This document shows positions 23,976-36,424 of a DNA stretch of 49,888 nucleotides, in pieces (positions within the stretch are counted from its first letter, which is position 1; each line of letters opens with the position of its first letter). This DNA comes from Acephala macrosclerotiorum (Eukaryota; Ascomycota; Leotiomycetes; Helotiales; Mollisiaceae). A program made the position numbers and the translations under genes. The notes below the pieces were generated by a model. The model was not told the DNA's origin. It worked only from the letters and a program-made list of their open reading frames with translations, and made no database searches. Location of the stretch: assembly GCA_014904845.1 (NCBI GenBank), contig MU119545.1, positions 1 to 49,888 on the forward strand, read 5' to 3'.

Positions 23976-24808
23976 AATATTAATATATTCAATTCGAATA
24001 TAAAATTAAAAAAATTATATATATATATAATAATATTTTAATTATTTTTATAAATAATAATAATATTAATAATATTAATATTTAAATCGTTAAAATTAAT
24101 TTTTTTTTAATTATATTCGTTTAATTAATAATTATTGATTTTATATTAAAAATATTTTTTAATATTAATTGTTTAATATTTCGATTTTTAATTTAATTAA
24201 AATTAATATAATTTTCGAGTAATTAAATCAATTTTTAGAAAATTAAATTTATATTGAATATATTTTAAATATATTGAATTTTTTTTCTATTATTTTTATA
24301 TATATTTCGATCGAATTCGAAACGAATTAATTAATAATTAAAACGATATAAATAAAATCGAATTACGTATCGAATATAATATATATAAAAAAATTAATAA
24401 CGAATTAATATATTTATCAAGAAAAAAAAATATATTTAATTATTTTTTTTAATTAAAATTAAATAAATCGTTAATTTTATTAAAGAATTAATAATAAAAT
24501 AAATTAATATATTATTATTTTTAAAAAAATTTCAAAAAAAAAATATTTATAAAAAACGAAAAAAATAATAAAAATTATTTCGAATAATTTTTATATTTAA
24601 ATAAAAATAATATAAATCGAAATCGAATATATAAAAATAAAAATTAAATAATTTTTTAATAATATTAATATTTTTTTTACAAATTACTAATAATAATAAA
24701 ATCGTTAATATAAATAATAATAAAAAATTTTTAATAACAAATAAAAATATTAATATTAAAAAATTTAAAATTTTATTTTAAAATTTTTTTAATAAAAATA
24801 TTGTATTA
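23976..24808 (-). pseudogene. RT to RNase H segment of F
   Basis: The middle coding piece of F. On the - strand it runs from the RT fingers/palm (just after the K-T-L-Y-N-F-K block that ends in 36633 and beyond) through a mutated I-Y-I-N-D box near 24700 to RNase H at 23976. Order and spacing match C1 275-1195. B1 interrupts it on the right and C3 on the left. Confidence 0.75.
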
Positions 24809-25016
24809 TATTGGTATTACTAGAAATACTTATTACTAGTAATAAACCAAAAATGAAATAAACAAATAAACTGAATAATTCGTTGATTGATTGATAGTTC
24901 TAAATCTAGTAAGTACACAAAAATTGAAAAATATAATTTCAATTCTAGCGCAAGCGGCGCTAGTCTCGATTTGGCCTAGTGCCGCATGTAACTACTAAAC
25001 TAATATTGTATTTACA
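24809..25016 (-). repeat. 3' LTR of B1
   Basis: 208 bp, aligned without gaps to 36425-36632. I count about 27 differences, all transitions; at 25 of them this copy has the A or T. A GCGCAAGCGGCGCTAG block is unchanged in both. Confidence 0.9.
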
Positions 25017-25330
25017 CTAGTAATTCTTTTTTTGTGATAAGAACTAGTCTAGTTTAACCATCTAAAAAACGCTATTATTTTTTTTTTTTATCGTAGTTCG
25101 TTAATACGTAAAATTCGCTGATATTCCAATGCAAAAATCATGTGATTAAACTTTGGAAATAACGCTAGTGAACTAACGTTATTCTCGAAATTCGTCGAAA
25201 GTTATAAGCGTCGAGATTGGAGTAATTCTCTTTTTTTTAGTCTTATAAATCAAATAATCACAGGATTCGAAATACAATGCAAAAATCACTTTTTTTTTAT
25301 TTTTTTTTAATAAGTATTTTCTTTAATTCT
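25017..25330 (-). other. 3' untranslated region of B1
   Basis: About 310 bp between the polyprotein end and the 3' LTR, with a purine-rich AAAAAAAGAATTACTAG stretch abutting the LTR on the - strand (possible polypurine tract). A 14-bp direct repeat CAATGCAAAAATCA occurs at about 25127 and 25277. The counterpart in B2 lies outside the window. Confidence 0.6.
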
Positions 25331-28300
25331 TTGTACTGTTTTTGTTGTTTTCTTTTCTTTTAATTTATTTTTCTATTCAAATTTTAAAATAGTTTATATT
25401 TAGAAATTTCTTTAAAACTTTATTAAGTATTGATTTTATTATAGTATTCGTTGAATTATTTTGATTATTAATCTATCGAATTTTTTGTAACTTTCTACGT
25501 TTATACGATTAGCAAAGAATTATAATATCGATCATAAAACGTTTTTTTTTAATGGTTCTCAATTTGATTAAATACTCGTATAACGAATATAAATCTATAT
25601 AAACGATTATTGAAATCTTAAAAAAATCGAATTACTAAATAATTATATTAATAGTAAATTCGATTACAATCACTATATCGACTTTTCTTATTATACTATA
25701 TATCTCAAAAATTAAAACGCTTTTAATAACGCGTTTACTTTTAATAGAACTATAGTAAATAAAATTTCTTTTGATCTCGAACTTTTTATCGTTTAATTAG
25801 CGTTTATTTGCTAAAATAATTTCATATTTAATTTGAAAACTAAAATCTTTATTGTTTGCAAATAAATTATCGACAAAAACGAAAAATTTCGTCGTAAGTA
25901 AATCGAGAATAATATATTTAAATCTTCGATTCAAATTTTTAATCTATTATTTTAATTTCTTATTCAATATAATAATTTTTTTCTTCGTTAGATTTTAATA
26001 TTGAATAATAATAAACAAATTGAAAACTGCTTCAAATTAGTAAATTGTAACAATATAAGTTTTTTTAATTCGTTGTTTTCAATACTCAATTTAAAAATTA
26101 AATAATTTAATATTTATTAATTTAATTTTCTTATTTTAGTTTTTTTGTCGTAATTGAATCGTATTTTCGAATTAAATTAAAACGCATCTATTAAAAATCA
26201 ATAGTATTTTTAGTATTAAAATCTTTTTAGATTTGATTAAAAATTTAATTTTATTAAATTCATTTTTCTTGAGAATAAAAAATTCTTTTTCTATTAATAT
26301 AAACGTATCGTCAATTTACATTCTAATAATATCGAAAAATTCTTTAATAATCGTAATTAGAAAACAAAAATCGTATATCGACGTAATTATAAATAGTTTC
26401 TTTTTATAATACTTGTAATACGTAATTTACTAATGTGTTTTTGTTTTTACAATTCTATACAAAAACTTTAAAATAATTATAATCGTATTTAGTAAATATA
26501 AATAGTAAATCTCTTTCAATAAACATATTAATATAAATCGTTAAAAGTTTGTCGTAAATTAAATATAAATTTAAATAATATCACGAAATTACATTTTAAT
26601 CTTTTTACTTGCAAATTGAACTAAAAAAAATATTAAAACGATAATTAATCGTTAATTAATTTTTTATATTATTGAAAATTGCGTAAAAATTATTTTTTTT
26701 CTTTCGTCGTTATATTTTTGAATTACTAGTTTCGATTTCTCGTAAAGAATATCAATAGTTTTACTTTTGATCTCATTGATTAATCTCGAATTGAAAATTC
26801 GAACTTTAATATGTTTATTAAAATCGTATTAAACGAAACTAAAAACTTTTTTTATAATCAAATTATTGATTTCTTTTTTTTAAAATATTTCGAATAATTA
26901 TTTAAAAATTGTAATTATATTTTCTTTTCGTAGTTTTAACGATAATTCTATATCGCTTTTTTTTTTACTTGTTATAAAAACTATAGAAATCTTAGCTTTT
27001 TCGACGATAATAATAAAAAATTAATCGTTGAAATTTTCGTAATTTTTTTTATCGTTTTCAACAAAATTATAGCGTTTATCTTATTTAAATTTTTTGTTAT
27101 ACACGTTTTTATTTCGTAATCTTTTTAAACGTTCTCGATTACACTTTTTAATTAGTTCTTCGTTTATTCCGCTCGACTAAAAAAACAAAAAAGTTTTTTT
27201 TTTGATTTTCTCGATTATTCTTTTAATTATTAACTCGATTATAAACTTTTGACATTTTTTTTTTCGTGTAATAAAATTTGATAATCGTTAAACGAAAATT
27301 AATCGACTTATAAAATATATCGATTATACATATTTCTCTATCAATTACTAGTAATTTGTATAGTTTTTTTTATTTGCTTTTTTTACGCTAAACGCGTACT
27401 TTAAATAGAATTAGTAAGTCTAATATAAACTTCGTATTTGGACCGTTTTTCATTAAAAACGCATTGTTAATTTAATATTAAACATATAAACGACGTATTT
27501 CTTTAGTAATTACTCGAATTATTTCAACTCTTTTAATAACTGATAATAACAACGTATCGTTACTAGTCATTCTAAAGTATGTTTCAAAGATTAGTAGCGT
27601 AAACACAATATCGTTCGATCTTATCAAATTATTGATAATTTTGATTGCTATTTGTAAAATCATATTTTTATCGATTTATTTCTCGATTAATTCGTCGTAA
27701 ATAATCTCGTAAACTCGATATAATAAAATATAGTATTTTTTTACTTTTCTTATATTATTATAAGTTTTAATAAACATTTCTTTGATTTTAATCGCTATTG
27801 TTTTAACGTTTTATTGAAATTTTGTAGACGAAAAATTCTTTTTAATATTGTAAACGATATAATTCGATAGTTTTTAATATATATCGATTCAATATATATA
27901 TAGTGTATTTTATATTGTTTTCATAGATATATTTTTTATAAATTTAATAATTTAAAATACTATAAACGAGTTTACTATTTGTAAAATTAGTTTTTTATTT
28001 AAATGTAAAACGTCGATAATAATCGAGTAATTGAACTTATAATTATTTTGTAAAATAAACTTAAATTTTTCAAGTGATTATCTATATATTTAATAATAGT
28101 AACAATACTTAGTAAAATACTGAATATATTTAGTATTTACATTATAATCAATTCGTTAAAAAACTTTTATAAGACATTGTATTAATAAGTAATTAAAACG
28201 TTTATATAATTAATATAATTTTATATCGATAAAATGACTTTAAATTAAACTTTTCTTTAATTAGTATAATAGTATTTATAAATAGTCTTATTTTCTTATA

Positions 28301-28892
28301 ATAAAAACGATTTTATTTTTTTGAATCAAAATATTCTTTAAATTATCGAGTTTTATATTTATAGTATTTATATTCTAAATATAAAATAAAAAATATATAT
28401 TTGTAAAAATAATATAAAAAGTAATAATATTTAATAAAATATCAATTCGAATAATTTTTTGTAATAAAATAATACTTTTATTAAAACGAATTTTATAAAC
28501 TCTAATTATAAATACATTTAATTAAACGCTAATATTAAGTTTTCGTAGTACTATAAATTGCGATTGATTAATAATTGATACTTCGACAATTCTATTGTTC
28601 GATATAATCTCTTAAAAAATCTTTAAAAAATATCGATTTTCGAAAATAAAAAATAAATATTAATTCGATTCGAATAATTCAAATCGTAATAATAAAATAT
28701 TGAATATATTTTTTCTCGTAATAATATAACGAGTAAATTAATCATTTAAAATAATTACTATTTGCGTACTATCGACTTTTTTAAACTCGATAAAATAATT
28801 CTTTTCTTCGTTTTCTATTTCTATATTTATCAATAATTGATTAATTTCTACTATTTGATTATTTTTCAATAGACTTTCTATTCTCTCGATTT
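25331..28892 (-). pseudogene. Copia-like polyprotein of B1 (integrase, RT, RNase H)
   Basis: This should have provided integrase, reverse transcriptase and RNase H. The clearest open piece, 27478-27663, is the integrase C-terminal core: M-I-L-Q-I-A-I-K, then I-V-F-T-L-L-I-F-E-T-Y-F-R-M-T and E-I-R-R-L-Y, a pattern I know from fungal Copia-like polyproteins. RT lies at about 26900-26150 and includes I-L-I-E after an I-D-D-T box near 26315. RNase H (a V-D-S-x-F-x-N-N remnant and S-L-Y-E block) is at about 25900-25400. The A-run that is shifted in B2 is in frame here (near 26695). The N-terminal part begins near 28892. Stops are frequent, so it is not functional. Confidence 0.8.
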
Positions 28893-30912
28893 TAACGAGA
28901 AAATTCTAATAATAAACTATTGTAATATCTCGATTTATTATATATTAAATTTATTGTTGAAATTTTGTATATACTTATTATCGCTTTTTTATCGTATATT
29001 TTATTGATCAATATTTCGATTTACTACAAATATAGTATTTTTTTTAGTATAATCTTTCTTAAAATCTATGATTTCTACGATATTTATTTTGAAAGTTTTT
29101 TCGATTTCGATATTTTCGATTTTATATTCGATCGCATTTTTTATTTCGTTTTCTATAAATACAATCGATCCAATTCTAATCGAACTCGTTTTTTTTTTGA
29201 TCTTAAAAAATAAAATTTAAATTATATTACTATATTTTACGTAATCGCGTCGCAATACTTACTACTAATCGCAATTCAATACAAACGCTTTCAAAAGTAT
29301 TAATAAACTTGTAAAAAATAAAATTACACTTTTTAATACTTCGACAAACGCTAATAATTTAATTTCGCAAGTCATATTCTATTTGATATTCCGATAATAA
29401 ACTTAATTGAATCTTTTGAAATTGATCGAAAAATATTTATAAGTATTTCAATTTAGTTTTTATTAAATTAATTGTAATAATTTTTACTAAAATTGTTTTT
29501 CTCTATAAAGACATATATAATTAGCGATTTTTTTTAGTCTCAAAATAAGTTTTCATTATTGTTACTAGCGTAATAAAATCGAAATCTTTTTTTAGAAATC
29601 TATTGAAATAAAACGCGTTTACACGTTCTATAAAACTAATAAAAAATACTTTATTGTATTAGTTTTAAAATAATTCGACTTTATTATAATAATTATAAAA
29701 TATCGATAATTTGCGATCAAAAATATCGTATAACTCTTTACTATACTTTTTATTATCAATATAAATCTTTACTAAATTCGTAAACAATTTAATAAAAATA
29801 CTCTATAGATTATTATATTAATTCGATTACTATTAAAAAAATTACTAATAAATATATTAAGTATTTTGTATAATATTAAACAAGTTCGTATTTATAAAAA
29901 GAATTACAATAAAAAAAATATAAAAAATATTCATAAAAATATTCGTATTCGTATTAAAGAAATTTATACTAGTAATTAAAATCGTAAAAGTAATTATACT
30001 CTAATTATTAAATACTAGTATTAAAACATTTTAATTTATTAATTGAATTAATCGATTCTATCGAAAAAAGAAATCTCTATTCTTTAATTAATCGACGATC
30101 TCTATTTGTATTTATTTATAAAACTCTTTTTATTGAAATTTTTTTTTCAAATTATTAATAATAAACTTTTTATTTTTCAATACTCAAATTTCGTAAGTAC
30201 ATAAAAAATTTTGTAAACGATACATAAAATTTTTGTATATTAAACGTAAAATCTCTTATAAACAATTCTTAAAATTCTTTTAAAAGTATTTCTATAAATT
30301 GCAATCAAAGTATTTTTCCTTTTTATATATTTCAAAGTAATAAAAAATATATTTATTCAATATTATTTTATTGAAATTTTTATTGTTCATAGAATTGAAA
30401 TCTTTTCTTTATTTGTTTTTATCGTAAAAGAATTTAATTTTAAACAAATTTACTATTTTAAAAAATAATTGTACAATAAATAATAAAAAAATTAAAAGTT
30501 TCAATTCGAGTTCGAATAAATATTATTATTAATATTTATACGCTTTTAATTAAATAACAAATAAAAACGCAAAATTTCTTTTAAAAATTCGTTCTTAATG
30601 TAAATTCGAGTAAATTAATACAAATTTAAAATCGCTCTCGCGCTTTTTTATTCGTTTTTTATAAACGTTATTATTCTGCGTAATAAACGCAAACTTGAAA
30701 AGTAAATATAAACTTAAAACCGTTCTCGTATTATTCTTTTTAAGTCTTTAATAATCTCGATACTTTCGACGCGTTTCTACAAAAGAATTCTTGTAAATTC
30801 CCGTTCCTTCGAAAGTACATTGATTATTCTAAGCATTTTCTTACAAAGAACAAACTATTTAAAGAATTCATTTCCTTTTGTAAATCAATTTCTTCTAAAT
30901 AGAAATTTAACT
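28893..30912 (-). other. 5' internal region of B1, gag not recognised
   Basis: About 2 kb between the insertion point of A and the recognisable polyprotein, aligned over its length with B2 44375-46398. On the - strand 29213-28965 holds a conserved reading frame rich in Glu, Ile and Lys, which may be gag. The open frames on the opposite strand (28965-29213; B2 46067-46279) are its antisense shadows. No zinc knuckle seen. Confidence 0.45.
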
Positions 30913-30917
30913 GTTTT

Positions 30918-31049
30918 TGTTAGACTTTCAATTGATTTTAATATTAAGTAAACACTATAATAAATATAATATTCTCGTACTTAATTAGATCTTTAAAATC
31001 AAAATCAATCAAACTATCAAATCCATCGAATATATCACTCAAATTAACA
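30918..31049 (+). repeat. 5' LTR of A
   Basis: 132 bp, TGTTAGACTTTC at the start and CTCAAATTAACA at the end. I count about 14 differences from the 3' LTR, all transitions, most with A or T here. Confidence 0.92.
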
Positions 31050-31062
31050 AATTATAAACTCG
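31050..31062 (+). other. Primer-binding site of A
   Basis: AATTATAAACTCG directly abuts the LTR. It fits the initiator tRNA-Met anticodon-arm complement (GGTTATGAGCCC) if only G-to-A and C-to-T changes are allowed. Confidence 0.6.
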
Positions 31063-31068
31063 AAAAAT

Positions 31069-32170
31069 GTTTATTGAAATCGTCGTATTTTTTTACTTTA
31101 AAATATCAATTTTATTCACTATAACGATTTCAACAACTTCAATCGATATTACAATACTTACTTTTACAACATTTTATTACGTCTACAAATGAAATAAAAT
31201 TGAAATTTTCACAAAAAATAATTATTTTCGATTTAAGAACTCTTATTTAATCGCTTTTACTAGTATTTATACCATAAAACTAATTAATAGTAAAAAATCG
31301 AAACCGGTTTTTTTTACGTCAATTGATCGAATTACGACTTGAAAAAAGAAAACTATTAAAACTATTCAAATCATTTTAAATAGCGTAAATAACAAACTAT
31401 AAAACAAGATTTTTCTACTGATTTTTTTCAAAGATATCAAAAGAATTTAAAACGAACTCAAAAAATACAATAAAACTATTGATTTTATTTAAGTATTTAT
31501 TTAACGAACGAACTTTGAACAAAAAAAATTCGAGATTTCTAAAGAAATTAAAAAATTTACAAATCGTTTCGAGTTCTACAAATTTCAGTTTACAATAATC
31601 GAAAGACTAATTACTAATAATAAAATTCTAGATCGAATTATAGTAATTATCTCTAAAAACAGCAATTATAAAAATACGAAATATTATATTTTTCGTTTAT
31701 CAAAGATTAAACGCACACTCGATAAAGCGATTACTATACTATAAATCCATGATAAGAAAAAGACTTTAGTAATTGCAAATTATACTCGTGGAAAAAAACA
31801 ATAACGTGATTATAAGCAATCTCGTAATAATAAACAAACAAAAAACAAAAAACGAAAAATTGATCGTAATAATCGCAATAATAATAACAATAAATACTGT
31901 AAAAAGAAAAGAAATAATCGTAGAAAATTTGAATTATTAGTATTTTATTTTACAAAATCTAAAAATCGTTAAAACGATAATAGTAATAACGAAAAACTCG
32001 TTAATTATAATAAGTTTAATTTAAATTAATATAATTAATATATACGCTATAAATATTATAAGATTAAATGTAAAATAAAATGAAAAAATAAAAAAACTGA
32101 TAAAAAACAAAATCAAAAGAATTTTAAGCAAATAAAAATTACAACAATTGAATCTATTATTAGAGCAAAT
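31069..32170 (+). pseudogene. Probable gag of A
   Basis: This is the position of gag, the structural protein that packages element RNA. It lies between the primer site and the integrase, and no complete frame survives. Near 32040-32095 one frame reads Y-K-Y-Y-K-I-K-C-K followed by a stop and K-N-K-K, which could be a C-C-H-C zinc knuckle in which Cys codons became Tyr (TGT to TAT), but the spacing does not fit cleanly. Assigned mainly by position. Confidence 0.5.
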
Positions 32171-32949
32171 ATAGTAATTATAAGTAAAATATAATAGAAT
32201 TTTTTCTTTTCTGTTTATTTCATTGTATTTATAGTACTTTTACTAGTAATAATAGTATTTACTCGATTGCTATTTAAAAATAAGATTAAAAGACATATTG
32301 AGCGTTTATATATGAATTTTATTTATTACTCTCGATGGATAAAAGTCTACACTAATAGAAAACAATTTTTATTTTCACTATTTTCACTAATTCGAGTATT
32401 GATCGAGCGAGTTTAAACTTTATTACTTGTTTTAAATTCTAGTACCTCGAAATACTTCAATAGTATACAATTTGATTTTATATATTTAAAACGCTAGTAA
32501 ATACTAAACAAAGTTATTACGACAAATAATATTATTATAAACGCAATTAAATATTAAAATCAAATTTAAATAATTTCTTAAAAAGAATTGAAACTTAAAA
32601 AAGTCTAATATATATTAAGTTTTAAAGTAATAAAATTAATTTCTATTTTACAATTTATAAAAAATAAAATATCGATTATATTTAAAAAAAACGAACAATT
32701 AGTATTACAAATAATAGAAATAGAAAAGTAATATTTACAGTTTTTAAGAATCTTAAAAATAATTTCTTTATATTAAATCAATATTAAAATGTTAATAATA
32801 TTATTGTATATTCGACGAATATTGTTTCGAATATATCGACGAGAATTCGATTATTAATAGAATTCTTCGAAGTAATAAATTTTGAGAAAATTCTATAAAA
32901 GTTTATATATTAGCGTTTTAATTATATTAATTATAATGTACTTCGAAAA

Positions 32950-33183
32950 TTGGTCGATATTATAAATATGAAAATGTCGAGATTCAAACTATATACTAGA
33001 CATAAAATATGTGAAATTTGTACAGTGGATAAAATCCAAAAAAATTTTAAAAAAAAAACAAATAATAGAATTATTAGAAAAAAGAGAAGATTACATAGTA
33101 ATATTTCTAGTAAATTGCTTAAATTCTATAAAGAGAATCAATATTTCTTTCTAATTACAAACGATGTAATACGATGTTTTTAA
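32950..33183 (+). pseudogene. GAG-pre-integrase and integrase start of A
   Basis: A 77-codon open piece of Copia integrase. Residues about 18-24 read H-K-I-C-E-I-C, the Cys pair of the zinc-binding N-terminal domain. Residues about 49-53 read H-S-N-I-S, from the H-S-D-I-S/C block that holds the first catalytic Asp; that Asp is now Asn (GAT to AAT). F-L-I-T-N-D near residue 68 is the next conserved block. The frame closes at a stop just after the Arg-Cys-Phe end. The methionine at 32950 is internal and was not the original start. Confidence 0.85.
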
Positions 33184-34255
33184 ATCAGATTTTTAAAAAA
33201 TAAAAATGTAAAAGAAATTCAATTTCACATTCGTGAAATCTGTAAAATCATTAAAAGAAATACAAGAGAAAATATTGTTTACTTTAAATATAACAATAAA
33301 TCAAACGAATTCGAAGAAGATTTCTAAAAATAATTTAAAATACTATTTAATTCTTTTAGATATAAATTTTGTTTATTATACAAATATTTATTGAATAGTA
33401 TTATTGAGTGAGCAATACAAATAATAAATAATATCGCCAAGTCTATAATTTACGAGATTAAATTTCTATTGATCTTTTAAGACTATACTATAGAGTATAC
33501 AATTTGGATTAAGAATAGAGTACCAATGGACGCATTTTTATGATTAGTTTCGAAATTTGAATCAAAAAATCAAAGAATATATATTTTATTTGAAGTTTAT
33601 ACTAGAAAAAAACTAGATTTTTTAGTATTACAAAAAATTCTAATTGCTTTTAAATATTAGACTAATATTAAAAAGCTTAAGAACTAATCAAATAAATAAA
33701 CTTTTAAAATCAAAGAAAAATATATTTTCGTAAATATTACTAGAAACAATGTTTATAAGTTGTTAAATTGTAGAATATTGAAAGAGACTTTTTTTAATTG
33801 ATATTAAATTCTATGAATACAAATTCTTAAAGTTTTTTATCTTTTAAAAGTTTAAATATATTGTAGCAAATTTGTTTATTACTAATAATACAATTTACGA
33901 TTACATTGTTATTAATGTATTAATTGATTATTCTTTTGATAATAAAATAATTGATAGTATTGAAATACGTGTTAATAAGAATAATAGTATTGAAATAAGT
34001 ATTTGTGAAAATGGAATTGAAATAAGTTTAAAACCAATAATCAAATAAAACTTTAATGCCCAGAGTTCTAATTAAATTTAAAAGTAATATTTATTTCAAA
34101 TATTAAAAGTCAGTAATCGAACGATTAAAAGGACTAAAAATTCTTATAATTTTTTTGCCAAAGCGAAAAAGACAATAAATAGCGAATTGAACAATAAAAA
34201 AATACTTTTTTTTTAAATAGTAAAACAATTAATAAAAACTTTAAACGCTATTTAT
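33184..34255 (+). pseudogene. Rest of integrase and linker of A
   Basis: The continuing integrase core and C-terminal region, heavily interrupted. By position it should carry the second Asp and the Glu of the D-D-E triad, but I cannot place them with confidence. Residual G and C are higher than in family C, showing lighter mutation. Confidence 0.6.
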
Positions 34256-35000
34256 TTGAACGAAAAAAAATCATTTTCTTTGAATATATTTAACGTTTTA
34301 TTCGAGTTTTTGATCGTTGATAAAACCTTAAAAAAGAACGTTTCTAATTGGATGAAAACAATCGTTATTAAACTCGAAACTTTTCAAAAGACAAACATTT
34401 ATAAAATTATCACGAGGAAATCACTAAGTGGTAGAAAGATTATTTCAAGTAAATGAGTACTGAAAAAGAAGTTTAATACTCGTAGTAAATTGACTCGATA
34501 TAAAACTAAAATTGTTATTAGAAAATTCGAGCAAATTTACGATATTGATTATTTTGAGACGTTTGTTTTTATTATAAGATATACAATTCTACGAATATTT
34601 TTAATATTTGTTATAGAGTATAATTTAGAGATAAATTATATTGATATAAATTCAACGTTTTTGAACTTTTTTTTTAAAGAGGAGATTTACATGGAAATCT
34701 TTGAGTTCTTTTATAAATTTTACTTTGAATTCAAAAGCAAAAATATTTACTTTTTACTCAAGAAATTATTTTACGAACTCAAGTAAGTTTTTCGAGTATA
34801 ATTCGATAAAATCAAACAATATTTCGAAAAACTAAAATTTATCGCATTTAAAATTGATTTTAATCTCTTTATAAAAAAAAAAATCTATATTTTCTTATTT
34901 GTCGACAATATATTGATTATTGGAAACAAAGTAAATACGAACGTTATTAAAATCAAAATTAGAAAACGTTGAAAAAGCAAAGATTTTAATTTTATTACTA
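34256..35000 (+). pseudogene. Reverse transcriptase of A
   Basis: The Copia RT domain. Piece 34256-34456 holds the N-terminal block ending S-G-R-K-I-I-S-S-K, which is followed directly by TGA where Trp is expected (K-W-V). Piece 34490-34786 holds R-K-F-E-Q-I-Y-D-I-D-Y-F-E-T-F (from R-G-F-E-Q..ETF), I-D-I-N-S-T-F-L-N (from MDVNTAFLN), K-E-E-I-Y-M-E and L-L-K-K-L-F-Y-E-L-K (from LLKKSLYGLK). It then hits TAA where Gln is expected. The catalytic box at about 34901-34918 reads F-V-D-N, so the second Asp has become Asn. One-residue changes are nearly all explained by transitions. Lineage certain, function lost. Confidence 0.92.
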
Positions 35001-35880
35001 TTTTCATAGAATTTTAAATCGAAAGAAATCGCGAGAATTATATTTTTACAATTTATTAAAAGATATATATAAACAAGTTATTACTACGATTCGATTTCGA
35101 ATACTCGAATTAAATAAATTTACTATTTTTGTAAAGTATAATTCTACGAGAAAAAGAAAAAGAAAATTGATTAAGCGAAAATAATTTCTATTTCTATAAA
35201 TAGATTATTAGTACTACGATCTATTTAATTAATTGCACGAGATCAAATATTAGTTATTACGTTAATTAGTTTACTAGATTTATATTTAATACGTATTTCG
35301 AATATTTGCGTTTTGCGAAATAGTTTTTTCGATATTTCAATGGAATGAGAACGATAAAAATTACTTACAAAGAAATGTCAATTAAAAGTTATAATATATT
35401 TTTCGATTTTACGTAGGAGATTGAAAACGATCGTAAATCGTTTTTAAAATGAGTAGTAATATTGAGAAATGGAGCAGTTTTATAAGCAGTACAAAGACAA
35501 CGAAATATAGTATAAAGCTCGATAAAAGTAGAGATTATAGTAACGAATAAAGTCGCAAAAGAAGTAGTTTAATTGGAGAAACTATAGTCGGAAATTATTA
35601 AAGAATTTTTTAAAGAATTTTTTATTTTATATTGCGATAATCTTTTTACGATCGATTTTAGTACGAATACGAAATTCTCGAATAAATCTAAGTATATTGA
35701 AATCCAATATTTTTATATAAAAAACGATATAATTACTAGAAATAAATTAAAAATAGAATTAGTTTTAAAGAACGATTAAATCGTAGACATTTTTACGAAA
35801 CAATTATTTTACGATCAATTTACGATTTACAAAGTTACAATAAATTTGAATGAAAATTGATTTGATATAGAGAAGACTGT
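35001..35880 (+). pseudogene. RNase H of A
   Basis: The RNase H domain, which removes template RNA. From about 35560 one frame reads A-K-E-V-V-stop-L-E-K-L, then L-Y-C-D-N-L near 35630, F-S-N-K-S-K-Y-I-E near 35675, and I-F-T-K-Q-L near 35790 (from the D-I-F-T-K-x-L end block of Copia RNase H). This half is less mutated than the RT. The polyprotein ends near 35880. Confidence 0.85.
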
Positions 35881-36249
35881 AGCGCTATTCACGGATTTCA
35901 AGGATTAGAACAATAATAGTAAAAGAATGAGTTGAAACAAAACGAAAACTCTTTTGAGCAGATTTGGAGTATTCTTTGACTGTGGAATAAAAGCTGGAAA
36001 TGCTTTATTTAAAACTGAATTCCCACAGAAAAAATAAATCTTTTCTAGCTCTCTATAAGCTTTTCTACGAAGCAATTGAAACTAGCGCTATAGAGTTTAA
36101 TAAGACTTTTTACGACGATTCGATGCTATAATTGATAAGAAATAAAAGACGATAGATTACAATAATAATTAGTGCAATAATCACGTGAAAATATTGATTA
36201 TTTATATTACTTTGAATATTGGAATGGATATATTTCTATAGTACTTCTC
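35881..36249 (+). other. 3' untranslated region of A, lightly mutated
   Basis: About 370 bp between RNase H and the polypurine tract. G and C occur outside CpG much more often than elsewhere in the window. Contains CACGTG at 36182-36187. No gene seen. Confidence 0.6.
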
Positions 36250-36260
36250 AGCAAAGGGCG
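36250..36260 (+). other. Polypurine tract of A
   Basis: AGCAAAGGGCG immediately upstream of the 3' LTR, the position where plus-strand synthesis is primed. Confidence 0.7.
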
Positions 36261-36392
36261 TATTAGACTTTCGATTGGTTTTAGTACTAAGTAAACACTG
36301 CAATAAATATAATGTCCTCGCACTTAATTAGATCTTTAAAACCAAAATCAATCAGACCATCAAATCCATCGAATATATCACTCAAATTGACA
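36261..36392 (+). repeat. 3' LTR of A
   Basis: 132 bp, TATTAGACTTTC (TG end converted to TA) to CTCAAATTGACA, same length as the 5' LTR. Confidence 0.92.
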
Positions 36393-36424
36393 GTTCCGTG
36401 GTTGATTGAACAACCATTGATCAG

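Larger units (their letters stand above)
30918..36392 (+). mobile_element. Copia element A nested in B1
   Basis: A 5,475-bp element with 132-bp LTRs (30918-31049 and 36261-36392). The flanking duplication is gtttt (30913-30917) and gttcc (36393-36397), differing only by C-to-T. B2 shows the unoccupied site at about 44361-44375 on the other strand. A primer site follows the 5' LTR and a polypurine tract (36250-36260) precedes the 3' LTR. Domain order gag, integrase, RT, RNase H identifies Ty1/Copia. It is opposite in orientation to its host B1. Confidence 0.95.

Noticed and set aside
28965..29213. Open frame on the + strand, similar to 46067-46279 (-)
   Set aside because: Conserved between B copies but antisense to the element; the sense frame is the likely gag. 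The similarity reflects DNA homology only.
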